From Ochromonadaceae sp. CCMP2298 (lineage: Eukaryota > Sar > Synurophyceae > Ochromonadales > Ochromonadaceae): 21,419 nucleotides of DNA. Numbering within the stretch: position 1 is the first letter of the stretch; every line of letters starts with the position of its first letter. Location: the NCBI GenBank assembly GCA_026770595.1, contig MU633852.1:1-21419 (forward strand), read 5' to 3'. The position numbers and the translations under genes were made by a program. Under the pieces are notes generated by a model. It was given only the letters and a program-made list of their open reading frames with translations, was not told the origin of the DNA and searched no databases. Positions 18,201 through 21,419 of this stretch are shown here, one piece after another.

Positions 18201-18445
18201 GGGCAGCTGCAGCAGAGCTGCGAGAGCTGCGAGCGGGTGGCTTCCAGCTCCAGCTGCCCGTAGGCATGGTTCACCGAAGAGGTCAGCGTCTCCACCTTCC
18301 TCTGCAGGTTATGTGCCAGCTCTTTGTACTTCATCAGCTCGGAGTTGGCCTTTTGCCACGCCTCCTTGAGCTGGTTTATTTGCGCGCATGTGAGCTGATC
18401 CGATGTGGTCAGGAGCTCGTCCCTATCCTCGTCCAGCATCTCCAT
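275..18445 (-). CDS. Giant 40-exon gene, 5' partial in window: coiled-coil / multi-GAF-like protein (3' end beyond left edge)
   Basis: I joined 40 exons by hand: each intron begins GT and ends AG on the minus strand, the codon phase agrees at all 39 junctions, and the exons total 12,297 nt (4,099 codons) without a stop. Exon coordinates are given in the seven section entries. The start is the first in-frame ATG, at 18445 (G at -3 and +4); the frame stays open upstream but has no other ATG. The protein has a coiled coil near residues 21-77, a long middle of repeated helix-plus-strand units resembling divergent GAF domains, and a coiled coil from about residue 3950. No catalytic motif, membrane segment or signal peptide is visible. 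The role is unknown. A large cytoplasmic or cytoskeletal/flagellar scaffold, perhaps ligand sensing, is only a guess. Fifteen of its introns are copies of one mobile introner family. Confidence 0.88.
344..480 (-). mobile_element. Introner copy 1 (intron between exons 39 and 40), 137 bp
   Basis: It carries the family modules CTGAGAGGCCGTAGACCG, ACAGTTAGCG, CCAGATTTGG and GATAAAAAGGCG in plus orientation. On the sense strand the donor is CAG/GTAGGAAG and the acceptor CTCAG. It is the shortest copy and of the TATAGAAGG / GGCACCAGG subtype. Confidence 0.93.
548..716 (-). repeat. Intron 38 with 11-bp minisatellite
   Basis: This is an ordinary GT-AG intron with about four tandem copies of GTAGTGGGGGG at 552-595 (C-rich on the transcript, ahead of the acceptor). 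The donor is GTAAGTCAGGA. It shares TTATGG...GGCAGAGGGAGCAG with the intron at 1-274 and GGGGAGAGGTGAGT with the intron at 1079-1266. Confidence 0.75.
797..939 (-). mobile_element. Introner copy 2 (between exons 37 and 38), 143 bp
   Basis: Left module CTGAGAGGCCGTAGACCG, then ACAGTTAGCG, GTTCGGGG, CCAGATTTGG and GGTAGGGAATCA. The donor has drifted to AAG/GTAAGTGTCCG, which keeps the GTGTCCG terminal-repeat sequence. It belongs to the GTGTTCG subtype, unlike its neighbour at 344-480. Confidence 0.93.
1079..1266 (-). other. Intron 36, G-rich on plus strand
   Basis: The donor is AAA/GTGAGTC and the acceptor CCGCAG. The first part (sense) repeats CCCTGA(C/T)TC three times; the acceptor half is C-rich (G-rich on plus, 1081-1152). 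The GGGGAGAGGTGAGT segment links it to the intron at 548-716. Confidence 0.75.
2226..2383 (-). mobile_element. Introner copy 3 (between exons 35 and 36), 158 bp
   Basis: Modules CTGAGAGGCCGTAG, CCAGTTAGCGTATAGAAGG, CCAGATTTGGGTAGGGAATC and AAGACGTCTTTT are present. A poly-G run (plus strand, 2360-2377) is inserted just inside the GTAGGTG donor. The intron is phase 0. Confidence 0.93.
2471..2620 (-). repeat. Intron 34 with (AGT)n microsatellite
   Basis: An ordinary intron with donor GTATAC and acceptor CTCAG. It contains an AGT/GGT triplet run at about 2562-2590 immediately inside the donor. Confidence 0.8.
2621..4934 (-). other. Giant gene section 6: exon 34 (about residues 2861-3632), largest exon with Gly/Met-rich inserts
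   Basis: This 2,314-nt exon encodes about 771 residues and carries no intron. Ordinary helix/strand sequence (TLRGAVEAVLLPSKPP; YFGFLTGVTRYLSTSMVLCR; VEFQLLVYVAGAEQPAILEM) is broken by several in-frame glycine-rich inserts with Met, Val or Ile (GGMGGGMGMGMGVGG; GGIGGIGGSGSGVGGGVG; GGLGMGGGIGGTGGGVGG) and by a His/Ser insert (HSPHGHSSSHSQ). The inserts appear to be expanded surface loops. It ends at a GTATAC donor after EVYLQ. Confidence 0.85.
3484..3536 (-). repeat. Coding G-tract: CCCCAT minisatellite and long poly-C (plus strand) in exon 34
   Basis: The plus strand shows four CCCCAT-type units and then two long C runs. On the coding strand this is G-rich and encodes the GGMGGGMGMGMGVGG insert. 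It is a candidate G-quadruplex/i-motif and a likely length-polymorphic site. Such runs are also prone to sequencing error. Confidence 0.75.
4935..5125 (-). mobile_element. Introner copy 4 (between exons 33 and 34), 191 bp, longest copy
   Basis: It has the usual left part (CTGAGAGGCCGACCG, ACAGTTAGCGTATAGAAGG, CCAGATTTGGCACCAGGGG, GATAAAAAGAC). About 45 extra bases follow, rich in GATGAAGA/GACGAAGA triplet repeats (about 5048-5072), before the right end with its GTAGGTG donor. The extra length seems to be internal microsatellite growth. Confidence 0.93.
5336..5445 (-). other. Intron 32 (second-motif type)
   Basis: An ordinary 110-bp phase-2 intron with donor GTATGT and acceptor ACAG. The plus strand repeats AATAAGAGGGTTA(A/G)AT(A/G) twice, related to the GGGTTTAATACAC motif found in several other non-introner introns. 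Confidence 0.7.
6539..6779 (-). repeat. Intron 31 with AT-rich TATAGTGTACAG tandem array
   Basis: A 241-bp phase-1 intron. About 6628-6777 is a degenerate array of AGTATAGTGTAC and TAGTATAGTAATAGTAC units. The half near the acceptor is a GGTGAGTGGGTGATTGAGTGG-like G-rich stretch. Confidence 0.8.
7185..7289 (-). repeat. Intron 30 with three 22-bp tandem units
   Basis: Three successive 22-base copies of (G/A)TAGGGTGGGTT(T/A)AATAGGTGT lie at 7210-7231, 7232-7253 and 7254-7275. The unit contains the GTGGGTTTAAT core of the second intron motif. Confidence 0.85.
7762..7865 (-). other. Intron 29 (second-motif type)
   Basis: A 104-bp phase-0 intron with donor GTAACC and acceptor AATAG. It has three (G)TATAGAATG(A/G)G units and GGTGGGTTTAATACAT, again the second intron motif. 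Confidence 0.7.
7988..8142 (-). mobile_element. Introner copy 5 (between exons 28 and 29), 155 bp
   Basis: The left end reads AGGCGTCCGAATTAGAT (7993-8009), the clean form of the terminal repeat without the GTAGAC insertion seen in most copies. The ACCAAAGCATAAAA stretch is duplicated (8012-8025 and 8030-8043). The donor is GTGAGAGTC instead of GTAGGT. Confidence 0.93.
8219..8399 (-). repeat. Intron 27 with 32-bp AT-rich tandem units
   Basis: About 3.5 copies of a 32-base unit (AGCTATAAAACCCACAACAA plus TATAGTATAAAT) span roughly 8274-8384, differing by point changes. Confidence 0.85.
8493..8654 (-). mobile_element. Introner copy 6 (between exons 26 and 27), 162 bp
   Basis: A more diverged copy: the left end is CTGAGAGAGTGGACCGG and AGTTAGCG is reduced to ACAGTTGTATG. 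GGTGAAAAGGCCAGATTTG, two GGGAATC(A/C)TG units and GATAAAAAGAC remain. The right end has the donor GTAGGTGTCCGCATTACAT, close to the ideal terminal repeat. Confidence 0.9.
8744..8931 (-). other. Intron 25
   Basis: A 188-bp phase-1 intron, donor GTAAGT and acceptor CTATAG. It contains GATAGAAGTGGGTTTAGG (8770-8787), a version of the second motif. I see no long tandem array. Confidence 0.7.
8990..9111 (-). repeat. Intron 24 with GGTGGGTAAGA tandem
   Basis: A 122-bp intron. The acceptor half holds four GGTAAGAG(GTG) units at about 8995-9036. The transcript is therefore C/T-rich there, as expected of a polypyrimidine tract. Confidence 0.75.
9280..9423 (-). other. Intron 23
   Basis: A 144-bp phase-0 intron, donor GTACGT and acceptor TGCAG. 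The middle repeats GTGTTATT(A/C)AGCG(C/T) about three times (9327-9372). Confidence 0.7.
9510..9655 (-). mobile_element. Introner copy 7 (between exons 22 and 23), 146 bp
   Basis: The left end is CTAGGCGTAGACCGAATTAG, followed by AAAAACAGTTAGCGTACAGG, CCAGATTTGG and two GATAAA-type units. The acceptor is CCTAG and the donor GTCCGTAG, both departures from the family consensus. It lies 50 nt from copy 8. Confidence 0.92.
9706..9858 (-). mobile_element. Introner copy 8 (between exons 21 and 22), 153 bp
   Basis: The left end AGGCGTCCGAATTAGAT (9711-9727) is the clean terminal repeat. Internal modules AGTTAGCGAGTGTTCCGAGG and GATTTGGGTAGGGAATCATG follow. The donor is GTAGGAATTACAC, so the right terminal repeat has lost GTCC. 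Confidence 0.93.
9974..10132 (-). repeat. Intron 20 with degenerate telomere-like GGGTTA/GGGTAA run
   Basis: Positions 9983-10037 are a loose tandem of GGGTTAG, GGGTAAG and GGGTTGG units next to the acceptor. The other half is GGGTGATGGGGAGATG-rich. The units are too irregular for a true telomeric tract. Confidence 0.75.
10498..10616 (-). repeat. Intron 18 with GAGAGTGAGAGG microsatellite
   Basis: Positions 10500-10578 are a GA-rich array of GTGAGAG and GAGAGTGAGAGGG units. On the transcript this is a long CTCTCAC polypyrimidine stretch ahead of the acceptor CCCAG. Confidence 0.85.
10712..10857 (-). mobile_element. Introner copy 9 (between exons 17 and 18), 146 bp
   Basis: The left end CTGAGAGGCCGAATTAG lacks the GTAGAC insertion. 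GGTTAGCGTATAGAAGG, GACCAGAGTTGGGTAGGG and GATAAAAAGAC follow, then the GTAGGTTG donor. The intron is phase 1 (CCG GCC ACA G / GT CAG CAG across the spliced site). Confidence 0.93.
11128..11240 (-). repeat. Intron 16 with TATGTATTATGTGTTG array
   Basis: A 113-bp intron with AT/GT-rich repeats of TATTATGTGTTGTNGTATG type from about 11130 to 11230. Donor G/GTGAGG, acceptor AACAG. Confidence 0.8.
11384..11491 (-). repeat. Intron 15 carrying the second intron motif
   Basis: A 108-bp phase-2 intron. GAAGTGGGGGCTTAATACAC followed by ATTATAGTATAG (11441-11472) closely matches 14059-14087 in intron 8. A second weaker unit, GGGTTAAATACACATACGAG, precedes it. Confidence 0.75.
11726..11892 (-). repeat. 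Intron 14 with 9-bp GGTAGAAAT units
   Basis: Positions 11730-11770 contain four 9-base GGTAGAAA(T/A) units next to the acceptor CTAG. The rest (about 11790-11892) is unique AT-rich sequence. Confidence 0.85.
11990..12084 (-). repeat. Intron 13 with GGTTAATATGTGGTT units
   Basis: A 95-bp intron with about four degenerate (G)GGT(T/C)AATATG(T)GG units. Donor GTAAAC, acceptor ACCAG. Confidence 0.8.
12707..12856 (-). mobile_element. Introner copy 10 (between exons 12 and 13), 150 bp
   Basis: CTGAGCGGCCGTAGACCG, AATTAGATAAACCATAAAG, AAGTTAGCGTGTGTTCGAGG, CCATATTTTGGTCCAGG and GATAAAAAGACGTATTTTAT are all present. The donor is GTAGGTTG. Phase 0. Confidence 0.94.
13304..13463 (-). mobile_element. 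Introner copy 11 (between exons 11 and 12), 160 bp
   Basis: CTGAGAGGCCGACCGAATTAG, AAAAACAGATAGCGTAAAG, GGTGAAAAGACCAG and GATAAAAAGACAGATAAAAG are present. The donor end holds a doubled GTAGGTGTAGGTGTT, so either of two neighbouring GT sites could be used. The first keeps phase 0. Confidence 0.93.
13592..13709 (-). repeat. Intron 10 with CATACACATAC / GATGCA runs
   Basis: A 118-bp phase-1 intron. It has TAGTACGCATACATATACAC and ACAGATACAGATGCAGATGC next to the donor, and a weak second-motif unit (GTGTGGGGGGTTAGTACGCA). Confidence 0.75.
13780..13992 (-). other. Intron 9
   Basis: A 213-bp phase-0 intron, donor AAG/GTACGT and acceptor ACCAG. The donor half has CCACATACCACCCATATACC-type repeats (13919-13951). 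The rest is unique sequence. Confidence 0.75.
14053..14262 (-). repeat. Intron 8: tandem degenerate second-motif units
   Basis: GTGGGTTTAATACACATTAT then AGTATAG at 14061-14087, GTGGGTTTAGTGCACAG at 14093-14109, GGGGTTTAATATACAG at 14120-14135 and further decayed units to about 14195. This is the clearest array of the second intron motif. Confidence 0.8.
15090..15234 (-). mobile_element. Introner copy 12 (between exons 7 and 8), 145 bp
   Basis: GGGAGGCCGTAGACCG, AATTAGATAAACCATAAAG, AAAACAGTTAGCGTATGTG, CCAGATTTGGTCCAGGGGAC and AAAGACGTCTTTTATGTAAT are present. The acceptor is CCCAG and the donor GTAGGTAG. It splits the best GAF-like segment at phase 1. Confidence 0.94.
15605..15749 (-). repeat. 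Intron 6 with GATGTGAGATGTGC microsatellite
   Basis: Nearly the whole 145-bp intron is an array of (A)GATGTG(A/C)G and GAGATATG units (15607-15735). Donor GTATGC, acceptor CTCAG. Confidence 0.85.
16059..16203 (-). mobile_element. Introner copy 13 (between exons 5 and 6), 145 bp
   Basis: GTCCGTGGACCGAATTAG, CCAGTTAGCGTATGTTCGAG, AAGACCAGATTTGACACCAG and GAAGACGTCTTTTGTGTAG are present. The acceptor is CTCGCAG and the upstream exon ends CCCGCAG, so the 5 bases CGCAG are repeated on both sides. That may be a target-site duplication. Confidence 0.94.
16598..16740 (-). mobile_element. Introner copy 14 (between exons 4 and 5), 143 bp
   Basis: CTGAGAGGCCGCAGACCG, AATTAGATAAACCAAAGTG, CCAATTAGCGTACAGAAGG, CCAGATTTAGCACCAGGGG and GATAAAAAGACGTCTTATAG are present. 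The donor is GTAGGAATTAC. Phase 2. Confidence 0.94.
16866..16998 (-). other. Intron 3
   Basis: A 133-bp phase-0 intron, donor GTACAT and acceptor TATAG. It has no clear tandem array and no introner modules. Confidence 0.75.
17185..17394 (-). repeat. Intron 2 with GGATAAGAA and (TATG)n arrays
   Basis: A 210-bp phase-0 intron. AAGGATAAGAAGGATAAGAA-type units at 17188-17238 lie next to the acceptor, and a TATGTATGTGTATATG array lies at about 17285-17388 near the donor. Confidence 0.85.
17527..17680 (-). mobile_element. Introner copy 15 (between exons 1 and 2), 154 bp
   Basis: The left end GGCGTCCGTAGACCGAATTAG shows the terminal repeat with its GTAGACC insertion. The right end, read on the minus strand, is GTAGGTGTCCGAATTACAT, so this copy shows both arms of the inverted repeat. 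It is the first intron of the gene; the acceptor is CTATAG. Confidence 0.94.
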
Positions 18446-18860
18446 CACGCTGTATCCTGTGCAGCAGAGACTACTCCTTGAACTGACCAACTCTACTGCC
18501 AGCCAGCGGTCGTTCTGGGCAAGACTCCTTAGGAACCTATTGCCGTTGGTAAGACTCGTCTTCCAAGCAAGTCCACCTTCAACCTTCTGCTTCCCAAAAA
18601 GAGAGCTCGAGCTCTGAATACGAAAAGTCAACCGTCTATCCGTTGGTCCCCGGGGACCAACGATAAAAGTAACCTGGGAATCATGGCCGTTGGGTCCCCG
18701 CCGTTTCGGCCTAAAAAATCCACTTCCATTTTGTGCGCGCACGCCTTCGCATTTTGCGCATTGAACAGAAGTCTCATTCACAGCCCACCAACGCACCCAT
18801 TCTTGTTCTAAAATGCCACCGACTGGCGCGCCTTGAGTGGATCGCGAAGGCAGACGCGCA
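18446..18860. promoter_or_regulatory. Divergent intergenic region (bidirectional promoter) with palindromes
   Basis: Only 415 bases separate the two start codons of the giant gene and the ankyrin gene, so both promoters and 5' leaders must lie here. It contains a perfect 14-base palindrome, AGAGCTCGAGCTCT, at 18602-18615. It also contains a perfect 22-base palindrome made of CGTTGGTCCCC (18641-18651) and its reverse complement (18652-18662). A third half-site with one extra G, CGTTGGGTCCCC, lies at 18688-18699. The regulatory role is inferred from position; no proven TATA box or initiator is visible. Confidence 0.6.
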
Positions 18861-19757
18861 ATGTTGGACACGGAAACTCTTTCATCAACCCCGCGTAGCG
18901 TGGGCTGCGGCTCACCGCGGGACGATAGGTTCTTCACGCCACGAACTGTAGCCCGCAGCAACTCGATAAACTCAACAAGCAATAGCGATGAGTGGTATAG
19001 CCCGCGCTTCGAGACCCCGCGTGTTGGAGGCACACCTAGGTCGGAAGGCGGCACTCCGAGGGATCGCCGCGAGATGTACCCCTCCTACGTACGCAGCAAC
19101 TCCCGAACGGATTCTTTGCAGTTCCACGAGTCGCCCCGTCTGAACGGGCGCAAATCATTGCAAGGGGGGTTCCAGCCAGTGGGGTTGGGGGCGGTGCAAG
19201 AGTCCCAGTACCAGTACGAGCAGGGATCCTACGCACAAAGCAAAGACGACTACTACGAGTCAGAGCCGCACCAGTCCCCAGGCCGGGCCAAGGCGGAGTC
19301 CAAACTGGACCGGGACCGGGACAGGGGAGAGGCCAAAGGATACGACCCCAGAGACCAGGACGCGTACTCGCAATCTGCATACTCTGAAAACACAAGGGAG
19401 GAAGATCTGCCCAGCGGCCTCAGCGAGCGAGACGTGGAGGATGTGTTCAGCTACGCTAGACACGGGCGGGTGGAGGAGATCGAGCGGCTCTTCACAAAGG
19501 GCTTGCCGGTCGACGTGAGAGATGCATTCGGCAACACGGTGCTGACCATCGCCTGCCAGAACGGAAACAAGCGCGTGGCCAAGGGTGTTTTGCGCAGGGG
19601 CGCCAACATAAACGCCCGCAACCACAGGGGCAACACGCCCTTGCACTACTGCTACCACTACGGGTACGGGGACTCACTGGGCCAATATCTGATGAGCAAG
19701 GGCGCGGACGCGGATGCGCGAAATAATGCGGGCAGAGCCGTCGAGCAGGGAATCTAA
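18861..19757 (+). CDS. Ankyrin-repeat protein with disordered, phosphorylation-prone N-terminus
   Basis: An intronless 298-aa protein. The ATG at 18861 is the first possible start because an in-frame TGA lies at 18834-18836. Residues 1-185 are low in hydrophobics and rich in Ser, Arg, Tyr, Gln and Asp, with several SPR/TPR sites (SSTPRS, FFTPRT, YSPRF, ETPR, GGTPR) typical of proline-directed kinase targets. Residues about 189-290 hold roughly three ankyrin repeats: a degenerate one (VEDVFSYARHGRVEEIERLF), then GNTVLTIACQNGNKRVAKGV and GNTPLHYCYHYGYGDSLGQY, each followed by a GA(N/D)-(I/A)-(N/D)AR(N) turn. The last repeat resembles a short ankyrin family with H-(F/Y)-C-x-x-YGY-x-x-x-LG-x-YL that I recall from protists. 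It is divergent from the giant gene, so the two may be co-regulated. The function is probably protein binding; the partner is unknown. Confidence 0.92.
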   Translation: MLDTETLSSTPRSVGCGSPRDDRFFTPRTVARSNSINSTSNSDEWYSPRFETPRVGGTPRSEGGTPRDRREMYPSYVRSNSRTDSLQFHESPRLNGRKSLQGGFQPVGLGAVQESQYQYEQGSYAQSKDDYYESEPHQSPGRAKAESKLDRDRDRGEAKGYDPRDQDAYSQSAYSENTREEDLPSGLSERDVEDVFSYARHGRVEEIERLFTKGLPVDVRDAFGNTVLTIACQNGNKRVAKGVLRRGANINARNHRGNTPLHYCYHYGYGDSLGQYLMSKGADADARNNAGRAVEQGI

Positions 19758-19939
19758 TTTGTTTATATCCACCCTTTGGTTTTATATAGCCCTAGTTTAT
19801 TTACAGATTTGTACATGTTACCATACCGTCGAACAACTGTCGATCGATTAGATCCTTGAACACCTGTAATATTGTAAAAGGAATCCCTCAAAGCTTGTGT
19901 GTTACGCTGTACTTGCCCCTGTACCCCCAGTGCTCCTAC
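19758..19939. other. Convergent 3' spacer
   Basis: These 182 AT-richer bases separate the stop codons of the ankyrin gene and the repeat-protein gene and must hold both 3' ends. TGTAA-like elements occur on the plus strand (19866-19876, tgtaatattgtaa). No canonical AATAAA is seen, so the polyadenylation signals cannot be assigned. Confidence 0.5.
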
Positions 19940-21277
19940 TCATATTCTATGGCCAGATAACGGCTGTTTTAACACCCCAGCGGCTATCGTCTCTGGAGTC
20001 GTGATTGCCGAACTATCTATCAGCGTAATCTCCTCCGTAGTGGGATCAAGTCTCATAATGAACTGACTCATTTCGGGAATCGCATAAACACACCCATCGG
20101 CCCCCACGAAACCCCCTTGAAATTTGTCCTTCTGCTTTGGCAGATTTCCGATCTCCTTTATTTCCATAGTGTAGGGGTTGATCTTAAGCACTGTGCATGC
20201 GTTAGCCGGCATGGCGTAGAGACACCCGTCTGGGCCTAAAACCGCCCCCTGCCATTTGTTTTTGTCGTCCGAGACTGAGCCGAATGTACTCACTCGCCCT
20301 GTGCTGGTCTCAATTTTCAGAATCGTCTGTGCGTCCGACGGCATCCCATATATATTCCCCTCTCTGTCCACCCCGCCCCCGAGCCATTTGTACTTCCCCT
20401 GCATCACCTGGGGATCCTCAAGGGGGTCCAGGTGTAACTCCTCTAGGCCCACCCGGGCGTCATCTATGTGGGGTGAAATCTTCAGTACTGTGGCTGCGTG
20501 AGCTGGGAAACCATAGACACACCCATCGGGCCCCACAGCCCCCCCGTGCCATTTGAAGTCACTGTCCCCAAAGTCCCCTAGGATTGACACCTTGTCATTG
20601 AAAGGGTTGACCTTCACCACCCCGTGTGCCTTGTAGGGGATGCCGTAGATGCAGCCATCCCTTCCTACTAGAGTACCGTACCACTTCTGGCCACCATTGG
20701 CGTGCGATGGGATGTCCAACTGCGAGACCTCGCCCGTAGCAGGTGCTATCTTTAGGACGCTTTGGGCGTTGCACGGCACCGCGTAGATGCACTCGTTGGC
20801 CAGCGAGGCACCGTGCCACTTCCACTGCCCCTCCGGCAGGACTCCAAGCTCCTCAACCTCCTCCGTGGCGGGGTTGATCTTAAGCACAGATGTGGCGTGC
20901 GCGGGGATGCCGTAGATGCAGTTGTCCTTCGCGAGCACGCCGCGCAGCCACTTGAACTGCCCCACGAAGGGCCCGCCGAAGGTTGAGATCTTCCCCGTAG
21001 CTGGGTGTATTTTGATGACTCGCTTGGCGTGGCTTGGGATGCCGATAATCGAACCCTTGTCAGCTGTGTAGCTGCCCCCCAGCCACTTATGCTTGCCAAA
21101 CAGTGGATCGGGGTTGTTCACAAACTGGGGGTTCGCGTAGATGCCCGTGGGGCGGGGGCGCTTCTCCACCCGGCGCAGTGCGAGAGCCCTCGTGACGCAG
21201 ACTGACATGAGCATCAGCGCCCAGCCCACAGAAGAGGTGGAGAGCGCCCAGGCGCCGAGCCACCCGCTGGGGGGCAT
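19940..21277 (-). CDS. Secretory or membrane-anchored protein with eight KW-G / IYG-P / VLKI-P repeats (probable beta-propeller)
   Basis: An intronless 445-aa protein. The ATG at 21277 is the first in-frame ATG after a stop at 21371-21373. Residues 1-36 include a hydrophobic run (VGWALMLMSVCVTRALALRR) that reads as a signal peptide or type II signal anchor. From about residue 60, eight repeats of about 45 residues follow the pattern KW-x-G-x-x-x-x-x-DG-x-IYG-(I/M)P-x-x-A-x-x-VLKI-x-P-x-T-x-x-(V/I), for example FKWHGGAVGPDGCVYGFPAH and KWQGAVLGPDGCLYAMPANA. Repeat 5 has a longer loop (HIDDARVGLEELHLDPLEDP). Eight similar beta-rich units suggest an eight-bladed propeller. I have seen such proteins in algae and protists, but I know no proven function. 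Ligand or glycan binding in the secretory route is a guess. The last repeat, ending EMSQFIMRLDPTTEEI, is the most diverged. Confidence 0.92.
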   Translation of the reverse strand: MPPSGWLGAWALSTSSVGWALMLMSVCVTRALALRRVEKRPRPTGIYANPQFVNNPDPLFGKHKWLGGSYTADKGSIIGIPSHAKRVIKIHPATGKISTFGGPFVGQFKWLRGVLAKDNCIYGIPAHATSVLKINPATEEVEELGVLPEGQWKWHGASLANECIYAVPCNAQSVLKIAPATGEVSQLDIPSHANGGQKWYGTLVGRDGCIYGIPYKAHGVVKVNPFNDKVSILGDFGDSDFKWHGGAVGPDGCVYGFPAHAATVLKISPHIDDARVGLEELHLDPLEDPQVMQGKYKWLGGGVDREGNIYGMPSDAQTILKIETSTGRVSTFGSVSDDKNKWQGAVLGPDGCLYAMPANACTVLKINPYTMEIKEIGNLPKQKDKFQGGFVGADGCVYAIPEMSQFIMRLDPTTEEITLIDSSAITTPETIAAGVLKQPLSGHRI

Positions 21278-21419
21278 GACCAACCTCGGGATGGAAGTGA
21301 TGTAATGGCGTGATAATATGTGTAATTTCTCAATGGAAAGAGCACAACATCCACATCCAGGACATCCCCATCAAATATGAATTTAGCGGTTGTACACCAT
21401 TCCGCAAATCCCAATCCGT
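21278..21419. other. Upstream flank of the repeat-protein gene
   Basis: These 142 bases precede the start at 21277. They hold an in-frame stop (21371-21373, TGA on the minus strand) and no obvious TATA box or other gene. The short frames in this stretch have no recognisable features. Confidence 0.5.

Larger units (their letters stand above)
16204..18445 (-). other. Giant gene section 1: exons 1-5 (residues 1-534), N-terminal coiled coil
   Basis: Exons: 17681-18445, 17395-17526, 16999-17184, 16741-16865, 16204-16597. Exon 1 encodes an acidic start (MEMLDEDRDEL) and then a helix of about 55 residues with heptad-like leucines (QINQLKEAWQKANSELMKYK and on). A Cys-rich patch (CCSCPSKP) and strand-rich sequence follow. 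Exons 2-3 encode VVEHAAQLVMTALLNQL, an amphipathic helix of the sort that opens GAF-like units later in the protein. Exon 5 starts with an acidic run (DEEGEEEEVE). Junctions 1 and 4 are introner copies; the other two are ordinary introns. Confidence 0.85.

Noticed and set aside
18837-18860. GTG start for the ankyrin protein at 18837
   Set aside because: Nuclear genes start at ATG; the ATG at 18861 is the first in frame after a TGA at 18834-18836.
18446-19054. Upstream extension of the giant gene's first exon to 19054
   Set aside because: The frame is open, but it has no ATG above 18445, overlaps the ankyrin coding region and encodes no recognisable protein.
21278-21414. Another coding frame overlapping the right end on the minus strand
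   Set aside because: It is in a different frame from the repeat protein, overlaps its start, and shows no domain or composition supporting a gene.
1-21419. tRNA, rRNA, retrotransposon or viral genes
   Set aside because: No cloverleaf, rRNA core motif, reverse transcriptase, integrase, capsid or transposase sequence was recognised in any frame.

Overview
This is a stretch of eukaryotic nuclear DNA. Genes are interrupted by many GT-AG introns, there are no bacterial operons or ribosome binding sites, and the encoded proteins are ankyrin, coiled-coil and repeat proteins. I suspect a microalga or related flagellated protist, for example a stramenopile (pelagophyte/dictyochophyte type), haptophyte or dinoflagellate. 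The reasons are the short introner-type introns and the downstream repeat protein with KW-G / DG-IYG-P / VLKI-P motifs, a style I associate with such algae. The species cannot be fixed from the sequence alone.

Layout. (1) Positions 275-18445, minus strand: the 5' end and most of one giant gene. I could join 40 exons by hand. Every junction is GT-AG, every phase agrees, and the exons sum to 12,297 nt (4,099 codons, no internal stop). The gene runs off the left edge. The product has an N-terminal coiled coil, a long series of GAF-like segments broken by Gly/Met-rich, His-rich and acidic inserts, and a C-terminal coiled coil. (2) 18446-18860: a compact divergent promoter region with a perfect 22-base palindrome and a 14-base palindrome. 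(3) 18861-19757, plus strand: an intronless ankyrin-repeat protein of 298 aa. (4) 19758-19939: a short convergent 3' spacer. (5) 19940-21277, minus strand: an intronless 445-aa protein with an N-terminal hydrophobic signal and eight about 45-residue repeats, probably a beta-propeller. (6) 21278-21419: its upstream flank.

The most notable content is in the giant gene. Fifteen of its 39 complete introns are copies of one about 137-191 bp element, all in the same orientation. They share constant modules, have imperfect terminal inverted repeats and an internal GACGTC palindrome, and each supplies both splice sites. This is an active or recently active introner family (mobile, self-splicing-site-bearing introns), apparently of DNA-transposon/MITE type. 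The other 24 introns are unrelated to it. Many are filled with their own private microsatellites or minisatellites, and several share a second, weaker motif (GTGGGTTTAATACACAT). At the 3' end a G-rich-intron/exon/introner/exon unit appears twice in tandem, suggesting growth of the coiled coil by local duplication.

No tRNA, rRNA, CRISPR, insertion sequence or viral gene was seen.
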